A stretch of DNA of 20,223 nt, from NCBI GenBank assembly GCA_025331435.1, contig JAIWNI010000227.1, positions 1-20,223 on the forward strand, written 5' to 3'. Positions within the stretch are counted from its first letter, which is position 1, and every line of letters begins with the position of its first letter. The notes below the pieces were generated by a model. That model was not told the DNA's origin and made no database searches. It worked only from the letters and a program-made list of their open reading frames with translations. This document shows positions 9,833-19,076 of the stretch, piece after piece. Both the position numbers and the translations under genes were made by a program. This DNA is from Choanephora cucurbitarum. Taxonomy: Eukaryota > Mucoromycota > Mucoromycetes > Mucorales > Choanephoraceae.

Positions 9833-10538
9833 CTAATGTGGTGTTATGTTTTGTCTTCGCCTTATCTCAATCCTTGTCTTTTTTTCCAGACTGGAAATAT
9901 TCATGGTATGTTGCCGGCACAATCACTTACTTATCCAGCTCTTCCTCTTTCTCTTTTGTCTTCTTCGCCTCATGCCAAGTCAACTTTGCCGCTTACTACA
10001 TCTCTCTTGCTATTTTCTTTTTCCTTCGGTATACTAACATTGTGCCATCTAGTTGTATGGCTAGTGACTCTTCTTTTTTTCTCTGTTATAACCTTGATAA
10101 GATAGAGCTGTTGTTTGATAGTAGCTGCTTTTCTCTTCTTTCGTATAATGTTCCTCTGACAAGTTGCTTACTTCAGGACTGCTGGCTACAGCAAACAAAT
10201 GTAAAGCAAAAAAAAAATGTCATGGAGCGGATCACAAGTTTTTTTAGGTCAAGCCACAGCAACGCGGTAATCAGGAAAAAGCGATCGAGAATAAAAGCTG
10301 CCAAGTTGTGTCATAAAGCAGATTTCGTTGTTTTGTTCAACTTCTGGCCTAGTTGACGTATCTCTAGCGTTGTGGTGTGAAAGAGACAGATAAGAAAATA
10401 AGAAGAGGGAAAAAATAAAAGTACGCGTCAGAGGGTGAGAAGCGGAAGATTTACTTTTAGCCGATGGACAAATAAGGGATTACGTGTAACTGTAAGAGGA
10501 TCGTCGGACGAATTATTATCCGACGGAAGTGTCGGCAT
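9833..10538 (-). CDS. Candidate 5' exons of the core gene, unknown function
   Basis: Minus-strand exons suggested by frame and splice signals. Exon 1 starts at an ATG (10538) in a locally GC-richer patch and reads MPTLPSDNNSSDDPL to a GTAAAT donor at 10454. A second open stretch (10362-10252, open upstream to about 10479) contains STRPEVEQNNEICFMTQLG. A third (10155-9973), after CTTGTCAG, is very basic and reads RNIIRKKRKAATIKQQL onward. A coiled, charged stretch ending EEELD meets a GTAAGT donor at 9930; a 40-base intron ends ATTTCCAG (9891), and the phase-matched continuation reads LEKKTRIEIRRRQN to a TAG at 9835-9833. Exon 1 to 2, exon 2 to 3 and one step near 9980 do not join in phase with canonical sites, so either I have missed short introns or the gene carries frameshifts. 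The content suggests a nuclear, nucleic-acid-binding protein, without a recognised domain. Confidence 0.35.
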
Positions 10539-11850
10539 CGCTACTTTTGCCGTCCCGACCGAAGCAGCGGGGATAAGTTAACAAGCCTTTTTTGGAAAGA
10601 GGGTTCAAAGGAGTTCTATTTTTATTTTTATGGGGGAAGGGATCGATGGAAATGACCTGTTGAGGAGGTAATTCATGCAAAAACAGTCTTCAAGATAAAG
10701 CACTGTATTGAGTTAGGCAGATAGTAAAAGTCAGCTTGCCTGCAACGAAAGCTCTTGATTATCACTGCTAGACTTCAGGCAGCTGCTTATAGCTTAACAG
10801 CGGCGAATTAGAGCTTGATAACAGAAAGATACCAATGAAGTGACTGCACTTGAATCAACTGCTTATATCGCATGTCAATGTTAATACATTAGCGTCATAG
10901 CAACAGTAAAAAGAGATCAACAATACCTATCATACTGCTGTAGCATCACCTTGTGATGTATACAGTACAAGACACAAGTAGCCAAAGATAAAGAAAGATA
11001 GCTCGTAATCTAATAGGTCAGTCTTTTATTGTTACTACAGTTGCATTATCATTGCAGAATACCACATTTCGTAGTTGTAGAACTGAAGCTCACTTTTGAA
11101 TCACAAAAACTTGTTGTGATGAAACAAAAATTCCTGTCATCAGGAATTATTCTACATCTATTTACATAACACGAAATTATTCTTATACATATTATGCCTA
11201 GTTTATTCAGAAAGCAGATAGTTTCCTGAAAGCCTAAATTTATCATTGAGCATAGTCAAAGTGTACGCAGTAAGAGCATAAATATTTTCAAACATCAACA
11301 CATGTTACTACAAAGACTCTATCCATGATATAGCATTTACGTACGACGCAAAATGAAGCTTGCTTTTCCTGACTTTTTTCGAAAGTTATAGTTGGGTCGT
11401 GATCGGAGACTTCATTGCTGCAACGGATGTTTATAGTCAGTATGGTATAACTAAAAGAATATTAATCTTCAGAGCGAAAGCATGATACGTCAAGTGAAAA
11501 GTATTCTTGTAACCACAGGCACTGCACAAGTCAGAGAAAGAGTTGAATGGCTATCACAATATATAAAATGCACAAGTTTTGTGTGAGACAAAGAACTAGG
11601 TCAAGTATCTTAAATATACACACTGATGGTATGATCTGTAATTATGTTATGTCTGAATAAAATGGTAAAGTTATATTAGGATTGTTGAAGACCAAATAAT
11701 TCACAATTGTATTAGACAAGAGAAATTAATCAGACTAAAGATACTTTTTATTTACTTCAAAATATTGATCTTATTTATACTTTTCATGAAGATGCTATTT
11801 CAACTGAGATTGTAAAACTTTTATAGAGGCTAATGATAAAAGATAATATC
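10539..11850. other. Intergenic core segment; possible promoter at 10540-10680
   Basis: The first 140 bases are GC-richer than the surroundings and would lie upstream of the candidate minus-strand gene. A 7-bp inverted repeat (cgtcgga/tccgacg, 10502-10525) lies just inside its first exon. From about 10700 to 11850 the sequence is AT-rich, with no gene, RNA or repeat I can support; the 65-codon minus frame at 11246-11049 has no supporting motif. Confidence 0.35.
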
Positions 11851-11855
11851 AATGA

Positions 11856-12149
11856 CAAATCGGATGTAAGATTGATGGTGACAGTCTTGTAGAGAAGAAG
11901 TACTTGTACAGGTTGATTGGCCAACTGTACCTGAATCCAAGTAACTGGTAAATCATTGGTGAGATGTCAGTACTGACCTTGAATAAGGATTATCCGAAAC
12001 AATTGTCAAAGGAACAAGCTGAAGTCGAAATAGAAGTGATTGTTAAGTCATAAGTGGATAAATATAAGATCCGTACTGTATGAATACAACAGCATGAAGA
12101 TGATCGAAATTTCTTGGGAAAGACTTGGCATATAATGCAATGCTTTGAC
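11856..12149 (+). pseudogene. Decayed coding stretch, possibly retroelement-derived
   Basis: One plus-strand frame carries protein-like sequence for 98 codons interrupted by three stops (TAA 11949, TAA 12051, TGA 12081). It includes SLVEKKYLYRLIGQLYLN, then EMSVLTLNKDYPKQLSKEQ, and RNFLGKTWHIMQCF. The first string resembles the YRxLIGxLLYL motif near the end of Ty1/copia reverse transcriptase, but the expected TRPDI-like follow-on is not recognisable and no integrase or RNase H is visible. A minus-strand frame (12274-11990) overlaps it and is uninterrupted, though low in complexity, so strand is not certain. Confidence 0.3.
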
Positions 12150-12192
12150 TGATAGAAACGTGTATTGTTGTATGGTAAAGACAAGCTCGATG

Positions 12193-12207
12193 ATGATGAT
12201 GATACAG
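12193..12207. repeat. Short trinucleotide run
   Basis: About five gat units in tandem. Minor microsatellite. Confidence 0.8.
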
Positions 12208-12412
12208 AGTAAAAAAAAAGCAAACAGTAAACAAAGAGTAAGTGAGTCAAGGCACTTGAACTCATATGACACAAAGTGCTGATAACAGCTCAAAGCTGCA
12301 GATGAATAAGTCTGTGATAGTTTCTATGCTATCTTTTTGACAACATAGTTTAATCATGGCATACTTTGATGACTGTGTCTCTGATATGCATAGAGTACAA
12401 GTACACATTTGC

Positions 12413-12445
12413 ATATATATATATATATGTATATGTATGTATAAC
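12413..12445. repeat. AT/GTAT microsatellite
   Basis: An imperfect run of alternating TA that grades into GTAT units. Ordinary AT-rich microsatellite in the core. Confidence 0.85.
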
Positions 12446-12460
12446 AGCTTGTAGCAGATC

Positions 12461-13039
12461 TCAATTGCAATAAGATGCAAGTGGTATAGCAAATGAAGCA
12501 TGACATGCTAATGCGTATGACACAAATGAAGGGTTGAAATTCTGAATAAGCTGCTCCCCTTGTATGTAATGATCTGTCATGATGACTATAAAGACTGGTA
12601 GGTTACAGTCGTTGACAGTCACTCTGATGCGTATGTTAGATATCTGGTCTACCATTTCATTCAAAAGTCACGACTTGACATGGAAACTCAAGTCTGTATG
12701 TATTGTCAATATACTCCTTGACAAGCGAGCATCACTTTGACTGACTCTAGTCTCTCTTTATTGTTCATTTGACATAATGACCGGTCTTTAGATCCTAATC
12801 CAGCCATATCAATGCAGATCTCTCAATTTGTCTGTTAATAGCATCTATACTAAGAGATGAATCTCCAAAAATGTGTACTAATTTGTTCATATCATATAAC
12901 TGCCTTTTTGTTTTTGATGTCTCATTCGATCATATTGAGATTTTGACCAATTTAAAGACTTCAGAGTGTATGCCCGATCATGTTCTATTTTGTATGCAAT
13001 GAGTAAAAACCACAGGGTTTCTTCTTCGATCTCAGAACG
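12461..13039 (-). pseudogene. Decayed protein-coding stretch, family unknown
   Basis: Three minus-strand segments in different frames read in protein-like fashion one after another. The first (13039-12890, 50 codons) includes ETLWFLLIAYKIEHDRAY and NWSKSQYDRMRHQKQKG. The second (12929-12798) includes DMNKLVHIFGDSSLSID and ends ERSALIWLD before a stop. After about 100 bases with four stops, the third resumes with EYIDNTYRLEFPCQVVTF. A one-base frame change near 12662 then leads into 67 open codons reading NEMVDQISNIRIRVTV and on, to a stop at 12463-12461. No introns with GTAAG-type donors explain the breaks, so I read this as a dead gene of about 190 or more codons. I recognise no domain. It lies wholly in the core of the inverted repeat, so it could be the remains of a gene that the structure once carried. 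Confidence 0.35.
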
Positions 13040-13048
13040 TTAGTGAAT

Positions 13049-13078
13049 TTAACTATAAGCTAACTATTATATAGTTAA
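13049..13078. repeat. Short perfect inverted repeat
   Basis: ttaactata and tatagttaa, 9 bp each with a 12-base loop. AT-rich, and not followed by a T-run that would suggest a transcription end. Confidence 0.6.
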
Positions 13079-13666
13079 GCATTATGTGTTTGGTAAACAG
13101 AATATTGATATCTACTGTTAGTATTGTTACACTTCTGGTAAAATAAAAGAACTGTGTGCTTATTGGGTGCTTTATCGTAATTAGGTCTTTGTTTAGCATG
13201 CCATATTGTAGAGTCAGAGTATTGATGCATCATGTCTGCGCCTATTATTATGTGGTAGAGTATACTGCCACATCAATCAGCTATGAGTTTTTCCTCGGGA
13301 TTCGAGCTAATTATTCGTCTTTATCTATACAATCTGCATAAAAGCTCACGAGTTACAGATTTCCGTATGAGTATGACTGATCACTATTTGGCTTTGTTAG
13401 GTGTAATCTACATTTATCAGTCTCTTGGCTATACCAAGCATTTCATAGCTGCCTATAACATTAAACTTGGAACATAGAAGTGTGGAAGAGTAACAATTTT
13501 GAGCTGATATGACAATTTAAAGCATGACTTGCTTTTCTTTGATTTTCTATTTTCCAAATGTTTGACTGAGGAAGGAGAGATAGAGAGAGAGATGAAGTTT
13601 TTAGGCTCAGCAAGTTGAGAGTCATCCGTGCTCAGACACGCTTTTTTTTGTTTTTCTTCTTTGCTC

Positions 13667-13921
13667 ATGCTTTACTGTCTTTTCCTACTAGTGATCAGCA
13701 ATTATCTACAGAAGTGTTCATATAGTATATCATATATCACAGCAACGCAGTTGCATATATTCACTGGTGTCCGTGACATGAACCCGGTCTTTGGCCTTGC
13801 TTGCCTGAGCATGTTTGCCTCATCTCTTTTCCAGATCAGCAACATGTTTGTCATCGTCACGCATGAAGGTCAAGAAGACTGCCTGTATGAGCTCTACTCG
13901 TATCAGTATGAACAACTTTAG
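13667..13921 (+). CDS. Duplicated 84-codon membrane-like frame, right-arm copy
   Basis: Identical to the frame at 8950-8696 in the left arm, with an ATG at 13667 and a stop at 13919-13921. Sequence just 3' of the stop differs between the copies after about 14 bases, because the identical block ends there. If transcribed outward from the core, the two copies would make the same hydrophobic 84-residue peptide from divergent transcripts. Function unknown; it may instead be one exon or non-coding. Confidence 0.25.
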   Translation: MLYCLFLLVISNYLQKCSYSISYITATQLHIFTGVRDMNPVFGLACLSMFASSLFQISNMFVIVTHEGQEDCLYELYSYQYEQL

Positions 13922-14698
13922 CATACAAAGGTAGATAAAGTTATCGCTATCCTTTGTTTTGGGGGTTTGCTTTTATTTTTAATGCCATTTAGAGCTTCAT
14001 CAGGCTGCGTTGTACAGACTTGAAGGTGACAGACTTATACGATTGTCACTACAAATGAGTATGCTAAACATGCACATACACAGCAGAGACATAGGTACAA
14101 GTTATCGCACCTTTCGACGCAACGATGACAACAAAGAGGATATATAAGGTGCTTACAGCATAAAAGTATACTTTTGATGACATACATACACAGATATATA
14201 CTGATTGCAATATCAGGCTAATGTTGAGGATTACCGCAGCTACTTCACTCGGCAAGACAAGTGAATACATAAATAAGCAATAACAATGAAGCCATCACAA
14301 ACAAATGGGCCATTAGGAACAATGAATTGATGTCTTAGCTGATACGCTATAGAGCAAATTAAACATTAACATCTGAAAAGTTGGAAAAAGCATTAGCATG
14401 AGATTGTGTCATATAAATTCAATAGTTAGTGGCAGATGTTGTGCATCAGCCATGATGGACATGCATGAAGCTGATCAGTGACAACAAGCAGATAGAGTGA
14501 CGCATACAAACACACGTTTCATCCGACACTGTCATTATTTATGTTTCATACAATGCCTCCAAGCATAGCACAAGTGTCGATATGACAGAGATCCCATTGT
14601 TGTACTGTATATTTCGTAAATGTGATGAATGTGGCGATTCTAATGACATGCTTTGAATAATGATGATATGATGAAGTGATAACATTCTCAGAGGACAA

Positions 14699-14724
14699 CG
14701 AAAGTAACGAAAGTAATGAAAGCT
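14699..14724. repeat. Short 9-bp tandem repeat
   Basis: About three imperfect copies of cgaaagtaa in the right arm, not matched by a repeat in the left arm. Confidence 0.6.
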
Positions 14725-14831
14725 AAAGCTAATAGTAGATAGTGATGGGATTCAAGATGAATAAATCTACTTGACGTGTATTCTGGGTGTTGCTATTACT
14801 GTTGACAATGGCACCCTTATCATAGTACTAC

Positions 14832-14928
14832 ATGGCTTATGGCTTATAGCTTATAGCTTATGGCTTATGGCTTATGGCTTATGGCTTATGGCTTATGGCT
14901 TATGGCTTATGGCTTATGGCTTATGGCC
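14832..14928 (+). repeat. 7-bp minisatellite, about 14 units
   Basis: About fourteen tandem copies of atggctt, with two atagctt variants near the start. The mirror position in the left arm (about 7789-7797) shows only ataagccat, that is one unit on the other strand. Expansion therefore happened in this arm after the arms separated, or was lost from the other. Confidence 0.95.
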
Positions 14929-15048
14929 TAGACATGGGGACTACAAAGACAGTCAAAGTATTTTTATTGTTTTTGATTTGCAAATATATGTTTCTGTTGA
15001 GATTTAGTGTATTTATATCTACCAGACCATAGCCAGATGTTTGACAAT

Positions 15049-15061
15049 AGATACTTGACAC
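15049..15061 (-). repeat. Single 14-bp minisatellite unit, right-arm counterpart
   Basis: agatacttgacac is the reverse complement of one 14-bp unit minus a base. It sits opposite the left-arm array at 7572-7680. Flanks match across the arms: outward, gcgaaacc and ggatagg-type strings; inward, an acaataaaaa block (14960-14970 against 7710-7720). Confidence 0.85.
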
Positions 15062-15154
15062 TAGATAAAATACACTCGGTTATGCCATTCGCCCCGAACA
15101 CTATCCTATCCTCAACTTTTGGTTTCGCTTTCTTTTGACGAAAAGTTACTCACA

Positions 15155-15480
15155 AGCTAAATCATATTTTATTCGTTTTATTTTGTTCTGTTTTACAAAT
15201 CAATAAAGTGATTACATTTTGCATAAAAAGAGAAAAAAATTGAAATAAGCTCAAGCTCATGTGCTTTGTAACGGGATCTTGGAAGCATTCGCCATTCTTC
15301 CAAAAAAAAAAAGACATCACAGTCGAGATTGACAAAAAGGAAAAAGGCTCTGCATCTTACTGTGGACGTAATAAAATAGCAATGAGTATAGAGAAAGAAT
15401 AGTGACAACAACAACAAAAAGAATACTTGAGAGAAATACCAAGCAAAAAAAGTCGAACTTTTGTTTGTTTGACAAAATCA
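15155..15480. other. No gene assigned; both strands partly open
   Basis: A minus-strand frame (15417-15193) and a shorter plus-strand frame (about 15273-15379, ending LTVDVIK) overlap. Neither has a recognised motif or convincing splice context. The segment lies just outside the right arm and does not align clearly with the DNA outside the left arm. Confidence 0.3.
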
Positions 15481-15530
15481 TGATACCGCTTCCCCCCTTT
15501 TTCTTTGTTTGCTTGAATCGATCGATCCAT

Positions 15531-15539
15531 TATAAAAGG
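15531..15539 (+). promoter_or_regulatory. TATA-box-like element
   Basis: tataaaagg lies 29 bases before the ATG at 15568 and follows a C/T-rich stretch. The match to a TATA box is good, but the downstream gene is uncertain, so this is a sequence-only call. Confidence 0.4.
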
Positions 15540-15567
15540 TACAAACAGCTTTGAGACGCTTCAAAGA

Positions 15568-15654
15568 ATGCTTAAATTACTGAAGAAGAGGTATCGTGGC
15601 TATTGTCAGAGTCGTTGGCTCAACTATAGTTTTTGTCCAACAAGAAAAGTGTAA
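15568..15654 (+). CDS. Short basic ORF or first exon, 28 codons
   Basis: The ATG at 15568 opens a 28-residue basic peptide that starts MLKLLKKRYRGYCQSRW and stops at 15652-15654. The stop overlaps a perfect GTAAGT donor (15651-15656), so this may be a first exon ending at 15650. I could not find a convincing next exon: the AG near 15715 gives a stop almost at once. It is placed well for transcription from the TATA element upstream. Unknown function. Confidence 0.25.
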   Translation: MLKLLKKRYRGYCQSRWLNYSFCPTRKV

Positions 15655-15901
15655 GTTTTCGCTCAAGTCTCACACATTAATTCCAGGTTTTTTTTTTTCT
15701 ATTTTTTTCAAGAGGTTGAGTATAATTTAGTCTTAACTACAAAGAAAAAGTATGATATAACAGTATTCTTTTTCTGCTTTCTTTTTCAGTATGATAATAA
15801 AGTAATGTTTATTAAGGTTTTTTTTATAAAAATTGCCAACAAGTACAAGAAAAAATCGTCCAATGAATTGAGTAGAATATGATGTGAAGTGACAAGAGCT
15901 T

Positions 15902-16120
15902 TTATTGATGCAAAATAACAGAGGAGAGTTGCTTGAAACAATAAGAAATATAAAGACAGAAAAGCAGATAGACATTGACTATTTCGTTGTTGGTTTTTTT
16001 TTTGGATTTTTTGCTTGTGAATGCGAAAGAAGAGCAGAATAAAGAGCAGAACAAAGACGTGAAAAGCCAGCCAAAGAGATTATAGAGAGTCATCCAAGGA
16101 AACCATAAAGAGTCAGCCAA
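15902..16120 (-). other. Open minus-strand frame of 72 codons, status unclear
   Basis: Begins at an ATG (16120) with MADSLWFPWMTLYNLFGWLF, then a Lys-rich patch and a second hydrophobic part. It stops at about 15904-15902, beside an AATAAA on the same strand (around 15903-15898). The plus strand has an AATAAA near 16100 as well. The composition is membrane-protein-like, but the plus strand is purine-rich here, which alone would make such a frame. No family recognised. Confidence 0.2.
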
Positions 16121-16152
16121 TAAAGACCATAACGTAAATCGCCTTGAAAAGT

Positions 16153-16387
16153 ATGGATCCTCCCTCCCCTGTTACCCTACCCCTAACGGGCCTACAAGTT
16201 AGGCTAAAGCCTACCTTCATGACCCAGAGTAGCTAGTAGCCTTTTGCCGAAGCGTCGTACCCTGGCGGATGCCGCAGATACTGAAAGACAGAGAGGAAGA
16301 CCCAAGACTTTGAGCATGCCAGACAGATAAATGAATAGAGAGGCGTTAGAGATTGAGACCTATGGGTTTCGTGTTTTAGATTTGGTT
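16153..16387 (+). pseudogene. GC-richer coding-like island with AT-hook-like motif
   Basis: A short island of higher GC in AT-rich surroundings. From an ATG at 16153, 27 codons (MDPPSPVTLPLTGLQVRL onward) end at a stop at 16234. A second frame (16226-16327) reads LLPKRRTLADAADTERQ followed by RGRPKTLSMPDR and a stop, then continues after that stop as MNREALEIETYGFRV to 16387. RGRPK is the core of an AT-hook and is also like the GRPR linker of Tc1-type transposases; nothing else of a transposase is seen. The minus strand is partly open too. It may be a broken gene, or a gene with short introns I cannot place. Confidence 0.25.
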
Positions 16388-16399
16388 TAGTTAGAATTA

Positions 16400-19070
16400 G
16401 ACTATTAGAAAAGATAAAGTAAATTTGTGAAAAGAGAAAAATGATAATCCTACCAAGAAATGACAAAAGGAACAAAGAGAACTAATCTGACAGCTTGCTT
16501 GAAAGAAAAGAAAGACCAAGACAATGAGAGAGCACCATGACAAGTGAAGAGAGATAGATCGAAGGTGGTTTTTGCAGTTTTAGAGGTTTTGTAGTATAAA
16601 TGACTTTGTAGTTTAAATGAAACTGAAGAAAAGGAAAAGGGAAAAAAAAGCGAAATGAAATTCTTTTCTTTTAAACAAAATCTGGGGCATTAGCCTAACT
16701 TTCTTTATTGAATCATACCTATTAGCACGATCTCATTTTCATGCATAATCATTACGCCCACTCTTTGCTTTCATGGGAACTGACTTTCTCATGTATCACT
16801 AACTCTGTTTGGTAAGAACCAATCAATTTCCTTTGTTTCTCTTTATTTCTCCTGATTATCTATCTCCCATACATTTGAGCATTTTGCTATACCTGATAAG
16901 CAAAGAAGTTCAGATCTTTGTTGCTACCTTCTTGTTCCAGATACTAGCTACATGGTGTTTACAGCTAATCTATAGCCAGAGTCATTTTACATTATAGACA
17001 ACTGCTTTGACTTTTCTGGCTTTATTGGCTTTCCCTATCTATGACGAATGATGATCCTCTGATATCATCTTGCCTGTTACTTAGACTTCCTTTCCGAGAT
17101 AGGTTCCCTTTTTTTTTCATGGTGCATTGTTTATTTTTCTATGTTTGTGACAAAAAAGAAAAAAGAAAAGTGCTACGCTTAATGTGGATCTATTATATAA
17201 TCACTGCCAAAGAAAGAAGTGCAAGTTTAATGCCAGTTTTGGCCTGAACTCCTATCAAATACAGATAAAGACTCAGACCTGATATCCATATGAAACTCGG
17301 ATCCGGATAGCTGTCATATTTCTGAACTATATAAGTACTATGGATCCAAGTCTAAAATCTGAGGAAAATTCATAAAGTTCCTACTGCTTTAGAAAGTATT
17401 CATGATTTGAGACATAAATAAGCACTCAATCTGTAGTCATCAAGTACTAATTACAGCCTGAACTCTGAATGAAATTTATTGCTTTTTTTTGTATATTAAA
17501 GGCCTACAGCAAATACTTGATTGATTCTTCAAGTGAAAATGAGATATAAGGTTGGTTTTCTCTTATATCGCAAGTAAAGACTTCAAGAGATTTTTACGAT
17601 TGAATCCATGGGATGAAATTTGTATGATCAATTATCGTTTAAAATTCTTGAGCATCTTCATCGACAAGATGTTCTTGCCAGATTATAGCCTCCGAATTGC
17701 TGTGATATAATCATACATACTCAATCTTTACTATCTTTTGCAGAGACGCTTGTTCCTTCTATTTTTACAGTATCTATATCTAGTCAGTCTGTTCACATAT
17801 CAGACACGATGGTTCATACGAGTTTCACAGGAGTCATTGGTGACTGAAACGGAAATGTTGTACGATAAAGATAGACAATTTTCTTTTAAAATCTCAAACA
17901 TACGTTTATTCAAGCAATAATTTAGTCTTTCAGATTACGACTTTCTAGCACTATGATGTGTATGATAGAAGGTTGAGCTGGCTTGTTCTATGAGGTCTGT
18001 GCACCCTTCCAGCTAAATACCAGTTGCTTTTCATGTACCTGTAATAAATGATAACCTCTTCACTCTCATCTCCATTCATCTCGAGTCTGTATCTAAAACA
18101 TCTGACTTGAAATTGATTTCCAATTCCTGTGAAGTTACTATTGTCCTAAGGATTCATTTGGCATTCATTGTCAAAAAGATATTATTAATAATAATACTTG
18201 AAGACCAAAATCTCCAATATGAATTATCTCAAGTTGGATAGTTGATTGAACTACGATATTACCTGTAAGAACCCACATCTTTAGCTACATAACACAGATC
18301 TCAGAAGCCATTTTTTTTGTTGTAAATGAAGTTTAATTTATTTTCGACCAGAAATAAAATTGCTTATTCTAATCTTATAATCTTGTTAATAATAAATACT
18401 AAAATGTTGGAAATTTTATAGAAAGCTACAATAACAATCATCATTATTTTGTGTGAGTGTGAGTGTGAAGAATAACTATGAAATAGCGCAAAAGTATTAG
18501 CAACAGATTTGAAAAGACACAATTAAAAAGAGTAAAATGCATTCCTGTATTACAAAAAAACAACAAAGTCAAAAACAAAAGAAGTTTAGAAGCCTAGATG
18601 TCAGTTGAAGCTAAAAGATATCACTCTATAGCAATGGATGAGTAAAAAACCAGAGACGAAAACGTTAGAATAACATTCAATCATGTCAGGAGCTATCATT
18701 GAACAAATAAATGCAATGCTAAAAATAAATCGTAAGATGGAAGACAATATCAACTGAAAGCTTACATCTTTGTCAAGATGACTATGATTTATAATCAAAG
18801 AAATATTCAAAAAGCCAAAGCTCATTTAAATTTCAAAAAGAGACTTTTTTTTTTATGCCAGCAAAGAAAAATGAACATGATTTTATCAAATGCAGTATAT
18901 AGATAACACATTACTGTAAGAAGGAGTTATTAAGCTCAAACAGTGGCAACTAAATATCTGGTTTTTATTTTGCTGTATAGCCAAGCTAAATTGATTTCAA
19001 TGTGATTCTGTAGAAGCAAAATAAAAGGCGCATGAAAGCGGACTACAATAGTTTACAGCCATGCAAAAAA
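16400..19070. other. No gene supported; AT-rich intergenic DNA
   Basis: Mostly AT-rich, purine-rich on the plus strand to about 16680, then mixed. A frame at 17738-17920 follows a TTTTGCAG and reads protein-like on both strands, so I do not call it. A short gtgtga repeat (three units) lies near 18451-18468. No RNA gene, MITE or terminal repeat was recognised. Confidence 0.4.
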
Positions 19071-19076
19071 AAAGAA

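Larger units (their letters stand above)
13557..15153 (-). repeat. Right arm of large inverted repeat
   Basis: Inverted counterpart of 7475-9045. Identical blocks: about 13573-13935 with 9043-8683, and about 13987-14284 with 8639-8337. Between them 13936-13986 differs from its partner. From 14285 to 15153 homology continues at a visibly lower level, with paired coordinates summing to about 22620. The inner edge is shared at the string ccaaatgtttga (13554-13565), after which the arms lose all similarity. Compared with the left arm it has lost or never gained the 14-bp array, but has expanded a 7-bp unit instead. Confidence 0.9.

Noticed and set aside
9745..10356. The longest single open frame in the window, 203 codons on the plus strand
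   Set aside because: It begins inside the 7-bp tandem repeat, is rich in Ser/Phe from pyrimidine-rich DNA, and lies opposite minus-strand exons with better splice signals. I treat it as an antisense shadow.
14832..14928. Telomeric or interstitial telomere repeat
   Set aside because: The 7-bp unit atggctt lacks the G-run of telomere repeats, is internal, and arose from a single unit seen in the partner arm.
7475..15153. Polinton/Maverick-type giant transposon
   Set aside because: Long inverted ends would fit, but the core is too short and shows no DNA polymerase B, retroviral-like integrase, ATPase or capsid motifs.
17738..17920. Possible exon after TTTTGCAG
   Set aside because: Both strands read equally protein-like and there is no partner exon or donor, so it cannot be supported.
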